Positions 1-6,574 of a stretch of 9,721 nt of DNA are shown in pieces (the stretch's first letter is position 1; each line of letters begins with the position of its first letter). The translations under genes and the position numbers were made by a program. The DNA is from Bryobacteraceae bacterium (GTDB taxonomy: Bacteria > Acidobacteriota > Terriglobia > Bryobacterales > Bryobacteraceae). The notes below the pieces were generated by a model, which saw only the letters and a program-made list of their open reading frames with translations, had not been told where the DNA came from and ran no database searches. The stretch is from contig JANXXV010000812.1 in assembly GCA_025350445.1 (NCBI GenBank), forward strand, positions 1 to 9,721. Reading direction: 5' to 3'.

Positions 1-484
1 TGGAGCTCAGTAACAGCACGGTTGCCAGCGCGTCGAAAGCGATGCTGGAGGAGGGCTGCCGGCTTAGGCACATGCGAAGCTCGGCGGCGGATTCGTCGTA
101 GCGGGCGATCTCTTTGAGGGCCAGGCCTCTGCCCAGCCGAATGAGGAACGACTGCGGAAACATCTGCAAGGCCTCGCTGAAAACCTCCAATGCCGCCAGA
201 GGGGTATTGTGAGAAAGAAAGATTTGTCCAAGCTGGAGGTGAGCCGCTTCGTTCCGTGGTTCGATCCGCAGCGCAGCCTCCACTTCGGATATCGCCTGTG
301 GCAGATCGTTTGTACCCTCGTATGCCTTGGAAGCGAGCAGGTGCCAGCGGACCGGGCGAGCAAGATTCTTCTCCAGAGCCTCCAGTGCCGCCTGGTGCTT
401 GCCGTCCGCGATAAGACGCTCCACCGGCGCGAGTGTATCTTGTGCCAAAGCCAGCCCGGCCATCAGGATTGCCGCGTACCGCAT
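1..484 (-). CDS. Secreted TPR-repeat protein (N-terminal part, runs off the window)
   Basis: This frame is open from an ATG at 484 down to the window edge, giving 161 residues without a stop; the C-terminus lies outside. Residues 1-14 (MRYAAILMAGLALA, then QD) look like a short signal peptide, so the protein is probably periplasmic. From about residue 47 the helical TPR pattern appears: 47-76 (WHLLASKAYEG...AISEVEAALRIEP), 81-110 (AHLQLGQIF...ALEVFSEALQMFP), 113-144 and the start of a fourth repeat at about 149. TPRs normally bind other proteins; no enzymatic domain is visible. The start is only 17 bp from the likely start of a divergent multihaem cytochrome, and TPR and c554-like cytochrome domains are often neighbours or fused in acidobacteria, so a shared periplasmic role is plausible. 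No clear Shine-Dalgarno precedes the ATG. An AATAAT motif about 9 bp upstream on the minus strand could be a -10 box giving a nearly leaderless mRNA, which is weak evidence. Confidence 0.85.
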   Translation of the reverse strand, partial: MRYAAILMAGLALAQDTLAPVERLIADGKHQAALEALEKNLARPVRWHLLASKAYEGTNDLPQAISEVEAALRIEPRNEAAHLQLGQIFLSHNTPLAALEVFSEALQMFPQSFLIRLGRGLALKEIARYDESAAELRMCLSRQPSSSIAFDALATVLLLSS

Positions 485-501
485 CAGCTACTATTATTGT
501 C

Positions 502-1557
502 GTGTCTCGCCATTGGCAATGGGTTGTTCCGCTGTTCGCCGCCGCCGGTGTTTGTCTTGCCGGGGATTATGTGGGCTCGGAGCCATGCCGGACTTGTCAT
601 CCGGCGGAGTTCGCGGCGCAATCCAATTCACGGCACAGTTCGGCGCTTCGACCAATCGTTGACACGCCTTTACCAGCGCTGCTTGCCGAAGCGCCCATTC
701 GGGAACGTTCCGGTGTCGCGTTTGAGTACACCAAGGGTCCCGACGACCTCTTGCTCGGCGTGACACAGGGCCGCAAGCGCATTGACGCCAGCCTGCACTG
801 GGCCTTCGGCGCCGGGGCTCAGGCATATACACCGGTCGGTTTCCGGAACGGAAGTTATTTCGAACATCGCGTTTCGTTTTATACCGCTGCCGGACGTCCC
901 GGCAGAACGATGGGACACCCTGGCGAGGCGTCCCGCTCCCTTGAATCCGCCCTTGGGCTGGTGCAGAGTCCGGAAACGATCTATCGCTGCTTTCACTGCC
1001 ACGCTACCGGCGTAAGACCCGGGCCGGATCTTACGGACATGCGCCCGGGCGTCTCATGCGAGCGATGCCACGGACCGGGAGCGGCGCACTTGAGCGCAGC
1101 GGAGGCGGGGCGTTCCCGCACGGAGTTGCTGCGTTCCGTCGTCGCGCTCTCCAGGCTGACGGCGGGCGAATCTGTTCGATTTTGCGCGGAGTGCCATCGA
1201 TCCACAGCACTCTCAGCTTCCACTGTTGCACCTGAAGCGAAAGATCCGTTGTCTATCCGATTTCAGCCAGTGGGCCTGATGGCAAGCAGTTGCTTTCAGA
1301 AATCGGGAAAGCTGTCGTGCGTTACCTGCCACAATCCACATGAAAATGCGCGCAAGGAACCGGAGTTTTATGTAGCGAAATGCGTTGGCTGCCACGCGGC
1401 GGCATCCACGTCCGTGCGCTCGACTGCGTGCGGCCTGTCGAAGCGCGAAAATTGCCTGCCGTGCCACATGCAGCGTAGCGCTCCCGCGGAGTATCTAAGT
1501 TTTACCGATCATCGCATTCGGGTCTACGGCCAATTCCCTCGGAAGACCAACCCCTAG
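502..1557 (+). CDS. Secreted seven-haem c-type cytochrome, c554-like
   Basis: Seven CxxCH haem-binding motifs lie at residues 29 (CRTCH), 163 (CFHCH), 186 (CERCH), 228 (CAECH), 273 (CVTCH, followed by NPH), 294 (CVGCH) and 318 (CLPCH). The long gap between motifs 1 and 2, the SRHSSAL segment after the first haem and the terminal DHRIRVY segment resemble the cytochrome c554/multihaem family found in acidobacteria and planctomycetes. The protein should carry electrons in the periplasm; its partner is not identifiable. GTG at 502 was chosen because it gives a compact signal peptide (SRHWQWVVPLFAAAGVCLAG) just before the first haem. A GTG at 433 is in frame but would add 23 residues before the hydrophobic stretch and overlap the divergent TPR gene. 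No Shine-Dalgarno is evident. The length is 351 residues. No membrane anchor is seen after the signal peptide. Confidence 0.88.
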   Translation: MSRHWQWVVPLFAAAGVCLAGDYVGSEPCRTCHPAEFAAQSNSRHSSALRPIVDTPLPALLAEAPIRERSGVAFEYTKGPDDLLLGVTQGRKRIDASLHWAFGAGAQAYTPVGFRNGSYFEHRVSFYTAAGRPGRTMGHPGEASRSLESALGLVQSPETIYRCFHCHATGVRPGPDLTDMRPGVSCERCHGPGAAHLSAAEAGRSRTELLRSVVALSRLTAGESVRFCAECHRSTALSASTVAPEAKDPLSIRFQPVGLMASSCFQKSGKLSCVTCHNPHENARKEPEFYVAKCVGCHAAASTSVRSTACGLSKRENCLPCHMQRSAPAEYLSFTDHRIRVYGQFPRKTNP

Positions 1558-1583
1558 ACATCGAGATTCGGGCCTTATATACT
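1555..1583 (+). promoter_or_regulatory. Sigma70-like promoter of the TonB-dependent receptor gene
   Basis: A -35 box TAGACA (1555-1560, five of six bases of TTGACA) is separated by exactly 17 bp from a -10 box TATACT (1578-1583, five of six bases of TATAAT). Transcription would start near 1590, giving a leader of about 17 nt that contains the ribosome-binding site GGGAGGG (1595-1601), 5 bp before the ATG at 1607. The first three bases of the -35 box are the TAG stop codon of the cytochrome gene. The receptor can therefore be transcribed independently of the upstream gene. This is inferred from motif match and spacing only. Confidence 0.65.
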
Positions 1584-1606
1584 TCTCCAAGAATGGGAGG
1601 GCTTCA

Positions 1607-4600
1607 ATGCGTCTGATTATTTGTTTTCTCGTGATTGCTATCGCGGTATTCGGTCAAGGTAATACAAGTTCCATCGTGGGGACGGTTACCGATCCCAGCT
1701 CCGCCGTCGTGGCGGGGGTAAAGGTGATCGCCACCAATGTGGCAACCGGCGTACAGTCCACCGCGATGACCGACAGCCTGGGCAACTTCATCATCAACCT
1801 GCTTCCCCCCGGAAGTTACCAGATTGAGGCCGAGGTTTCCGGGTTTAAGAAGTTCGTGCGGCAGAACATCGGCCTGGATATGACCAGACAGTTGCGGATA
1901 GATATTTCACTGGAAACTGGAGCCGTTACTGAGACTGTGAGCGTAAACGCGACAACGCCGCTGCTCGAAACCGAAACCGGAGCACTGAGCACGACAATTG
2001 AAAACCGGCAGGTCGCCAGCTTACCCACCATTGGACGAAATCCTCAGGACTTTCGGCTCTTGGTGCCGGGTGTAGCTTTGAACCGCGACGGTAACGCAGT
2101 GACGCAGGGAGGATTGGTGCGCAAGGATCCGTACTATATCGATGGCGCACACAGCAGCAGCCACGTATGGTCGGGGAATCCCGTTAACCCGAATCCCGAC
2201 GTGATACAAGAGTTCAAAGTTCTGACGAATAGCTTCTCCGCGGAATATGGCGAAACCAGCGGCGCGGTCATGTCATCCACAACCAAATCGGGCACCAACG
2301 CCATCCATGGCAGTCTATTCGAATTCTTCCGAAACGACAAACTGAACGCGGGCAATTATTATACGCATACCAGGCCGATTATCCGGCGCAACCAGTACGG
2401 GGGAACCGTCGGTGGCCCGATCATCAAGAACAAGACATTCTTTTTCTTTGACATCCAATATACAAAGCAGCGCGGAACGTCGGCTTTCACTAATCTCTCT
2501 GTTCCTACGGTGGACTTCAAGCGCGGAGATTTTTCCGCCATCCTGGGTGGAGCGGTGGGGACTGACGCGTTGGGCCGGGCTGTACTTCGAAACCAGATTT
2601 TCGACCCTGCCAGCGCGCGCACGGTCACCAATGCCGGCGGACAATCGGTTGTAGTCCGCGATGCCTTCCTGGGGAATCAAATACCGGCTAACAGGCTGAG
2701 CCCGGCTGCGCTCAACATTCAGAAGTTGTTCCCCACTCCGCAGATCAACGCCATTGCCGCCAACTACAGCAATTTTGGTGGCATCAAAGACGACAACTAT
2801 GAATACGACATCAAAATCGACCATCACTTTTCGGAGAGAGACACGCTGATGGCGCGTTACTCCACCCGCTTCACCAGGAACACACCTGCACAGCCATACC
2901 CGGATCCAAACGCAGGCGGCGGCGTTCCCGGCGTTCTGGGGCAGGGGCTCTACACCAACAATCATTCCTACCAAGGGGTGTTGAACTACGTTCATGTTTT
3001 CAGCCCGCGAGCCACTAACGACCTGCATCTGGGATGGTTTCAGGTCTATCCCAAACGGCCGGTTCCAGGGTTCGGCTCGGTCAGTACCGACTCTTTGGGA
3101 ATTCTAGGGCTTCCCAATGGCAGTGATAAGTTGGGGACTCCCGATTTCCAGTTCACCAACTTTGCCCGCCTGGGCGCCACCAGCGATACATTGTTCTTTG
3201 AACTGCAGAATAGCGACTCGCTGGTTAACGTGACATCCGTGGTTTGGAATCGCCACAACATCCGGTTCGGCGGCGAAACCCGAAAGATTCGAACAGACAA
3301 CCTGCAGCCGAATCCCGGCACAACTTTGTGGAGATTCCAGAATCTGTTTACGGACCAAAGGGGAGTGGCGAATACCGGATTCGACTACGCCAGCTTTCTG
3401 CTGGGACTTCCGGCGCAGATGGGTTACCGGATCTTCCCGGGCTTCTTCAAGTCTCGAACCTCCGTTTACGCCCTGTTTGTTCAGGATGATATCCGCATCA
3501 ACCGCAAGTTGACGGTTAATCTTGGTATGCGGTGGGATGCGCCGCTCTACTACCATGAAGCGCAGAACCGCAGCGGTGTGTTCGATCTGACAAAGGGCCG
3601 CTATCTGCAATTCGGCCAGGATGGCTTCCGCAACACGCCCTGGAAGAACGACTGGAACAATTTCGGTCCCCGGGCGGGATTCGCCTACAGCCCGTTTGGC
3701 GACAATAAAACCGTAGTTCGCGGCGGCTATGGAATTTTCTACGTGGGCACGATGAGCAGCGGCGCCTTTGGATTCATGCAATCCGATCCCATCTTTGCCG
3801 ATGCCGACGTCGGCCGTTACAACACGCTGGACAATATAAATCCCAGGACCACGCTGGACCGCGTACCGTATGCACCGGCGGACAAGACGGGAAGCAACGC
3901 CAGTTCGGTGAGCATTTATCCCGAGAACAATCCCATGTCCTACCTACAGCAATGGAATCTGAACGTGCAGCGGGAAATCGCGACGGTAATGGTGGAGGTT
4001 GGCTATTCCGGCAGCAAGGGAACGCATTTGCAATATGGAGCCTACAATCTGAACGCAATTCCGCTGAACCTTGCGCCCGCCGCGCAGGGAAGATTTATCG
4101 CGCCTTATGTTCCGTATCCGCAATATCCCGGCGGCGTGAATGTGCAAACCTGGCAGGGATCGTCCCACTACAATTCCCTGCAGATGAAAGCGGAACGGCG
4201 GTTTGCCTCCAGCCTGGGATTTCTGGCGGCGTTCACCTATCAGAAGTTGATCAACGTGGGCGAGCAGGGATTTCGCGATCCATTGGGGAACCGCAACCTG
4301 GACCGCGGAATCGCCCCGGACAGCGCGCCATTCCGATTTACCCTGGCCTATAATTACCAGTTTCCGGTGGGCCGTGGACATCGCTGGCTGAACAAAGGTG
4401 TGGGGGATACGGTGCTTGGTGGATGGGAGCTAAATGGAATTACAACGATTCAGGCTGGGTTCCCGCTCACGCCGGGTATTAACATTGATAGCTGCGTCTG
4501 TGGAAACGGTGTGAATCGGGCGAGCGTGCTGCGCAATCCGAATCTGGACTCGTCAGCCAGAAGCGTGAACAGATGGTTCGATGTGGATGCGTTCACGGCT

Positions 4601-4870
4601 CCGGCACAATACACGATAGGGAATGCCGGACGAGGTTTGATTTGGGGACCCGGGACGAAGAACTTCGACCTGGAAATCGGGAAGCGATTCTCCCTTCCGA
4701 AATTGCGGGAGGGCGCCAACCTGCAGTTCCGCGGCGAGTTCTACAACATCATGAATACACCGTATTTCGACAATCCTAATGTGACGCTGGGATCTTCGAC
4801 GTTCGGCCGTATTACAAATGTGAGCAACACCTCGCGCCAAGCGCAGTTAGCTTTGAAATTGATCTTCTAG
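1607..4870 (+). CDS. TonB-dependent outer-membrane receptor, Oar-like, with carboxypeptidase-regulatory-like domain
   Basis: The 1087-residue protein has the usual length and order for the large acidobacterial Oar/SusC-like receptors. Residues 1-18 are a signal peptide (RLIICFLVIAIAVFGQG). Residues about 20-100 form a carboxypeptidase-regulatory-like beta-sandwich (SSIVGTVTDPSSAVVAGVKV, then LPPGSYQIEAEVSGFKK). A plug-like region follows at about 110-235 (SLPTIGRNPQDFRLLVPGV, FSAEYGETSGAVMSSTTKSG). The rest is beta-barrel with aromatic-rich alternating strands, ending in QAQLALKLIF; a terminal Phe is typical of outer-membrane barrels. It should import an unidentified large substrate, energised by TonB/ExbBD. 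The start has a good Shine-Dalgarno (GGGAGGG, 5 bp spacing) and its own promoter. No SusD-type lipoprotein follows, so the substrate cannot be named. A Cys-x-Cys pair at residues 963-965 in an otherwise Cys-poor barrel is a small oddity. Confidence 0.95.
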   Translation: MRLIICFLVIAIAVFGQGNTSSIVGTVTDPSSAVVAGVKVIATNVATGVQSTAMTDSLGNFIINLLPPGSYQIEAEVSGFKKFVRQNIGLDMTRQLRIDISLETGAVTETVSVNATTPLLETETGALSTTIENRQVASLPTIGRNPQDFRLLVPGVALNRDGNAVTQGGLVRKDPYYIDGAHSSSHVWSGNPVNPNPDVIQEFKVLTNSFSAEYGETSGAVMSSTTKSGTNAIHGSLFEFFRNDKLNAGNYYTHTRPIIRRNQYGGTVGGPIIKNKTFFFFDIQYTKQRGTSAFTNLSVPTVDFKRGDFSAILGGAVGTDALGRAVLRNQIFDPASARTVTNAGGQSVVVRDAFLGNQIPANRLSPAALNIQKLFPTPQINAIAANYSNFGGIKDDNYEYDIKIDHHFSERDTLMARYSTRFTRNTPAQPYPDPNAGGGVPGVLGQGLYTNNHSYQGVLNYVHVFSPRATNDLHLGWFQVYPKRPVPGFGSVSTDSLGILGLPNGSDKLGTPDFQFTNFARLGATSDTLFFELQNSDSLVNVTSVVWNRHNIRFGGETRKIRTDNLQPNPGTTLWRFQNLFTDQRGVANTGFDYASFLLGLPAQMGYRIFPGFFKSRTSVYALFVQDDIRINRKLTVNLGMRWDAPLYYHEAQNRSGVFDLTKGRYLQFGQDGFRNTPWKNDWNNFGPRAGFAYSPFGDNKTVVRGGYGIFYVGTMSSGAFGFMQSDPIFADADVGRYNTLDNINPRTTLDRVPYAPADKTGSNASSVSIYPENNPMSYLQQWNLNVQREIATVMVEVGYSGSKGTHLQYGAYNLNAIPLNLAPAAQGRFIAPYVPYPQYPGGVNVQTWQGSSHYNSLQMKAERRFASSLGFLAAFTYQKLINVGEQGFRDPLGNRNLDRGIAPDSAPFRFTLAYNYQFPVGRGHRWLNKGVGDTVLGGWELNGITTIQAGFPLTPGINIDSCVCGNGVNRASVLRNPNLDSSARSVNRWFDVDAFTAPAQYTIGNAGRGLIWGPGTKNFDLEIGKRFSLPKLREGANLQFRGEFYNIMNTPYFDNPNVTLGSSTFGRITNVSNTSRQAQLALKLIF

Positions 4871-4879
4871 AATTGGACG

Positions 4880-5263
4880 ATGATCGCCTTCGATCCGCTG
4901 GGGAGCACATGGGGGAACGAAGGCGTTAGACGGGCACCCAATCTGAACACCACTCCCGCGTCGCCATGGACTCCCTGGAACAAGGGCATGGCAAGTCAGG
5001 TTCGCACTCCCACACTGATTATCAACGGAGATCTCGACAAGACCGTACTCCCTTCGGTGGTCTTGTCGCTTTATGACGACCTCGCGGCGGCGCAGAAAAT
5101 CCACGTCCACCTTGCGTGCTCATCCCATTACCTGATCTGGGAAACGCAACACGAGATCCTTCTTCGCGCATCTGAAGAGTGGCTTCGGCAGGGGACATTC
5201 GCCGGTCAAGTTAACGGTACCTTTGCCGTGGATACCGCTGGACAGGTCCGTAAAGAGAAGTAG
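4880..5263 (+). pseudogene. C-terminal fragment of an alpha/beta hydrolase
   Basis: The 127-residue frame reads like the last third of an alpha/beta-hydrolase. Residues 42-54 (RTPTLIINGDLDK) form the strand and turn that carry the catalytic acid (Asp53 by family pattern). His83 in SSHYLIWE is placed like the catalytic His, followed by a C-terminal helix (EEWLRQGTF). The N-terminal half, with the G-x-S-x-G nucleophile elbow, is absent. The frame begins nine bases after the TonB-receptor stop codon and is in the same phase as that gene, and no Shine-Dalgarno precedes the ATG. The simplest reading is a gene that lost its 5' two-thirds when its remainder was joined next to the receptor gene. Expression by translational coupling cannot be excluded, but without the nucleophile the product should be inactive. 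The hydrolase assignment is fairly sure, the substrate unknown. Confidence 0.65.
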
Positions 5264-5289
5264 AAGTCCAATTTCTGCTGAGTCCCTGC

Positions 5290-5323
5290 GCAGTAGATCA
5301 AGCGATGCAGTAGATCAATCGAT
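5290..5323. repeat. 17-bp tandem duplication
   Basis: GCAGTAGATCAAGCGAT (5290-5306) is followed immediately by GCAGTAGATCAATCGAT (5307-5323), with one mismatch at position 13. It lies in the non-coding stretch between the hydrolase fragment and the orphan small frame. It may be slippage debris in decaying DNA or a pair of protein-binding sites; nothing nearby decides between these. Confidence 0.8.
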
Positions 5324-5333
5324 AGTGTCCGGG

Positions 5334-5352
5334 TGGCCGGCATAATCGGCCA
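5334..5352. repeat. Short inverted repeat (hairpin), 6-bp arms
   Basis: TGGCCG (5334-5339) and CGGCCA (5347-5352) are perfect inverted arms around a 7-nt loop, GCATAAT. There is no T-tract after it, so it is not a convincing terminator. It sits just upstream of the orphan reading frame. Confidence 0.4.
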
Positions 5353-5414
5353 ATCTGAGCCCATTCTTCTGCCAGGTCGCAGAGGATGTTCCGCAGTCAG
5401 CCGATAGCGGCTCC

Positions 5415-5654
5415 TTGCTGCTGGTGGAGAACGGCAACCTCACCATCACTGCATCCGGGGGCGAAGCACCGCGACTAATTCCAGCGTCGGAGATTCGGGA
5501 AATCCGCCTCAACACCATTGCCGGTAAAGATGTTGGTTCGTTCCACATCACCACGCGCAAGGGGCTTTATCTTCATCTGGCACCGGTATCGGGCAAGGCA
5601 GACGAAGCCCGGGCAACGGTGGAAATGCTCAGGCAACAATTGGGGATGGAGTAG
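5415..5654 (+). CDS. Small unrecognised protein or gene remnant
   Basis: The open frame runs from just after a stop at 5343-5345 to the TAG at 5652-5654 (window numbering), with no ATG near its beginning. The first usable start is TTG at 5415 (79 residues), with GTG at 5424 as an alternative; neither has a Shine-Dalgarno. The product has alternating strands (LLLVENGNLTITA, IREIRLN, VGSFHITTRKGLYLHLAPV) and ends in an amphipathic helix (ADEARATVEMLRQQLGME). This strand-rich body plus C-terminal helix is reminiscent of small PH-like domains, a weak impression only. Amino-acid use and the soluble helix make it look like real coding sequence. In-frame upstream codons from 5346 (ANLSPFFCQVAEDVPQSAD) also read plausibly as protein, which suggests a 5'-truncated gene. 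No function is assigned. Confidence 0.4.
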   Translation: MLLVENGNLTITASGGEAPRLIPASEIREIRLNTIAGKDVGSFHITTRKGLYLHLAPVSGKADEARATVEMLRQQLGME

Positions 5655-5805
5655 AAGTGGCTGCCTATCCTGGACACGTTTCGAACTGTGGGCATGGAGC
5701 AGTTGGCCTTCCTCTCGACGCTATCCCCCGGTTCTGCAATTATTTAGGAAACAACAACTTCGGCCCACCTAAAGGGACTCAGAGAGGGAGTAGAATCAAA
5801 GAAGT

Positions 5806-6126
5806 ATGACCAAGGAATACATTGAGCAGCGGGATGGCAACTACTACGTTTCCGGCACGCGCGTCTCCCTGGATTCGCTCATCCACGCATTCCACCGGGG
5901 CGAGTCTCCTGAAACCATCTGCCAGAACTTCGAGCTACTTCATCTGGAAGAAGTCTACGGCGCGATTGCGTACTACTTGGCTAACCAAGCCGGCATTGAT
6001 GCGTACCTCCTCAGCCAAGGGAAAAAGTGGGCTGAAGGAAAGCGTACCTCCGAGCCCCTTCCTGCGAGTCTACGGGAGAGGCTCACGCGAGTGCGGGACG
6101 AGATGCACACTTCCCGTCCGTCATAA
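5806..6126 (+). CDS. DUF433 antitoxin (VapB45-type)
   Basis: The 106-residue protein matches the DUF433 pattern closely over residues 1-65: YIEQRDGNYYVSGTRVSLDS, then AFHRGESPETICQNF and EEVYGAIAYYL. DUF433 is a small helical DNA-binding-type domain used as the antitoxin in VapBC45-like modules. It should bind and neutralise the toxin encoded immediately downstream and repress its own promoter. The ATG at 5806 follows a purine-rich stretch: GAGGGAG (5784-5790) lies rather far away and AAAGAAG (5798-5804) is very close, so the ribosome-binding site is not ideal. The stop TAA (6124-6126) overlaps the position where the toxin start is expected. The preceding 150 bp have no gene and no convincing promoter. 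Confidence 0.88.
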   Translation: MTKEYIEQRDGNYYVSGTRVSLDSLIHAFHRGESPETICQNFELLHLEEVYGAIAYYLANQAGIDAYLLSQGKKWAEGKRTSEPLPASLRERLTRVRDEMHTSRPS

Positions 6127-6476
6127 AGGTTCGGTTCCTGGCGGACGCCGACCTAAACAAAGCTATTGTGAGTGGAGTCTTGCGCCGGGAGCCTTTGTTG
6201 GATTTCCTGACCGCTCAGGCGGCTGGGCTGCGCGGTATGGATGATCCCGAGGTCTTGTCGCTGGCATCCAAGCAACAACGGGTGCTCGTCTCGCACGACG
6301 TCGGCACGATGCCCTCGCACTTCCGTGCCTTCAGAGACGCAGGAAATCAAAGTGCCGGTGTATTTCTGATTCCCCAGAGCCTCGATATCGGCTTGGCAAT
6401 CGAGGAGCTACTGTTCATCTGGCTGGCGTCAGAAGCTCCGGAGTGGGTCAGTCGGCTTGAATGGTTGCCGCTCTAG
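6123..6476 (+). CDS. PIN-like DUF5615 toxin (VapC45-type), start codon apparently lost
   Basis: Read from the ATA at 6123, the 117-residue product begins KVRFLADADLNKAIV and continues RREPLLDFL, GLRGMDDPEVL, RVLVSHDVGTMPSHF, PQSLDIGLAIEELLFIW. This is the DUF5615 PIN-like nuclease pattern, with conserved acidic residues at Asp8/Asp10, Asp40/Asp41 and Asp59. Such toxins cleave RNA and are held in check by the adjacent DUF433 protein. No ATG, GTG or TTG occurs in this frame between a stop at 6033 and GTG at 6168. Starting at GTG 6168 would remove residues 1-15, including the first conserved Asp cluster, so that product is probably inactive. CTG at 6138 is the only other near-cognate start. The ATAA at 6123-6126 looks like a mutated ATGA overlap. 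The family call is strong; whether an active toxin is made is doubtful. Confidence 0.8.
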   Translation: MKVRFLADADLNKAIVSGVLRREPLLDFLTAQAAGLRGMDDPEVLSLASKQQRVLVSHDVGTMPSHFRAFRDAGNQSAGVFLIPQSLDIGLAIEELLFIWLASEAPEWVSRLEWLPL

Positions 6477-6516
6477 TGTCCTTGCATTAGAAGTCCGCGG
6501 GAGAAATATTGAAGGC

Positions 6517-6535
6517 GGTCCGGAGAAGCCGGACC
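6517..6535. repeat. GC-rich hairpin downstream of the toxin gene
   Basis: GGTCCGG (6517-6523) and CCGGACC (6529-6535) form a 7-bp perfect stem with loop AGAAG. It starts 40 bp after the toxin stop codon. It lacks a following T-tract, so intrinsic termination is possible only in a loose sense; it could also be an RNA-stability hairpin. Confidence 0.45.
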
Positions 6536-6548
6536 CGTGGGGCCGGTG

Positions 6549-6571
6549 CGGACGTGGGCCTCCACCGTCCG
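6549..6571. repeat. Second GC-rich hairpin next to the inverted-repeat element
   Basis: CGGACGTGG (6549-6557) pairs with CCA and CGTCCG (6562-6564 and 6566-6571) around a GCCT loop, with a single bulged C at 6565. It ends 3 bp before the left arm of the 18-bp inverted repeat. It may belong to the flanking DNA; no function is evident. Confidence 0.4.
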
Positions 6572-6574
6572 GCG

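Noticed and set aside
433..501. Upstream GTG start at 433 for the cytochrome
   Set aside because: It adds 23 residues before the signal peptide and overlaps the TPR gene by about 50 bp; GTG 502 gives a normal signal peptide.
209..763. Plus-strand frame of 184 residues across the TPR gene and the cytochrome start
   Set aside because: It overlaps two supported genes in other frames, is rich in Arg, Cys and Pro, and has no domain.
2315..3781. Long minus-strand open frames (237 residues at 2315-3028 and 225 residues at 3104-3781) inside the receptor gene
   Set aside because: They lie wholly opposite a well-supported TonB-dependent receptor and show no recognisable domain, so they are GC-driven shadows.
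5655..5805. Promoter for the antitoxin in the 151-bp gap
   Set aside because: TATTTA and AATTAT motifs were seen but no -35 box lies at proper spacing, so no promoter is called.
5822..6244. Plus-strand frame of 140 residues over the antitoxin and toxin
   Set aside because: It is an alternative frame over two recognised genes and its Ser/Arg/Pro-rich composition is typical of a shadow.
6517..6571. GC-rich hairpins after the toxin as a rho-independent terminator
   Set aside because: Neither hairpin is followed by a T-rich run, so they are listed as hairpins only.
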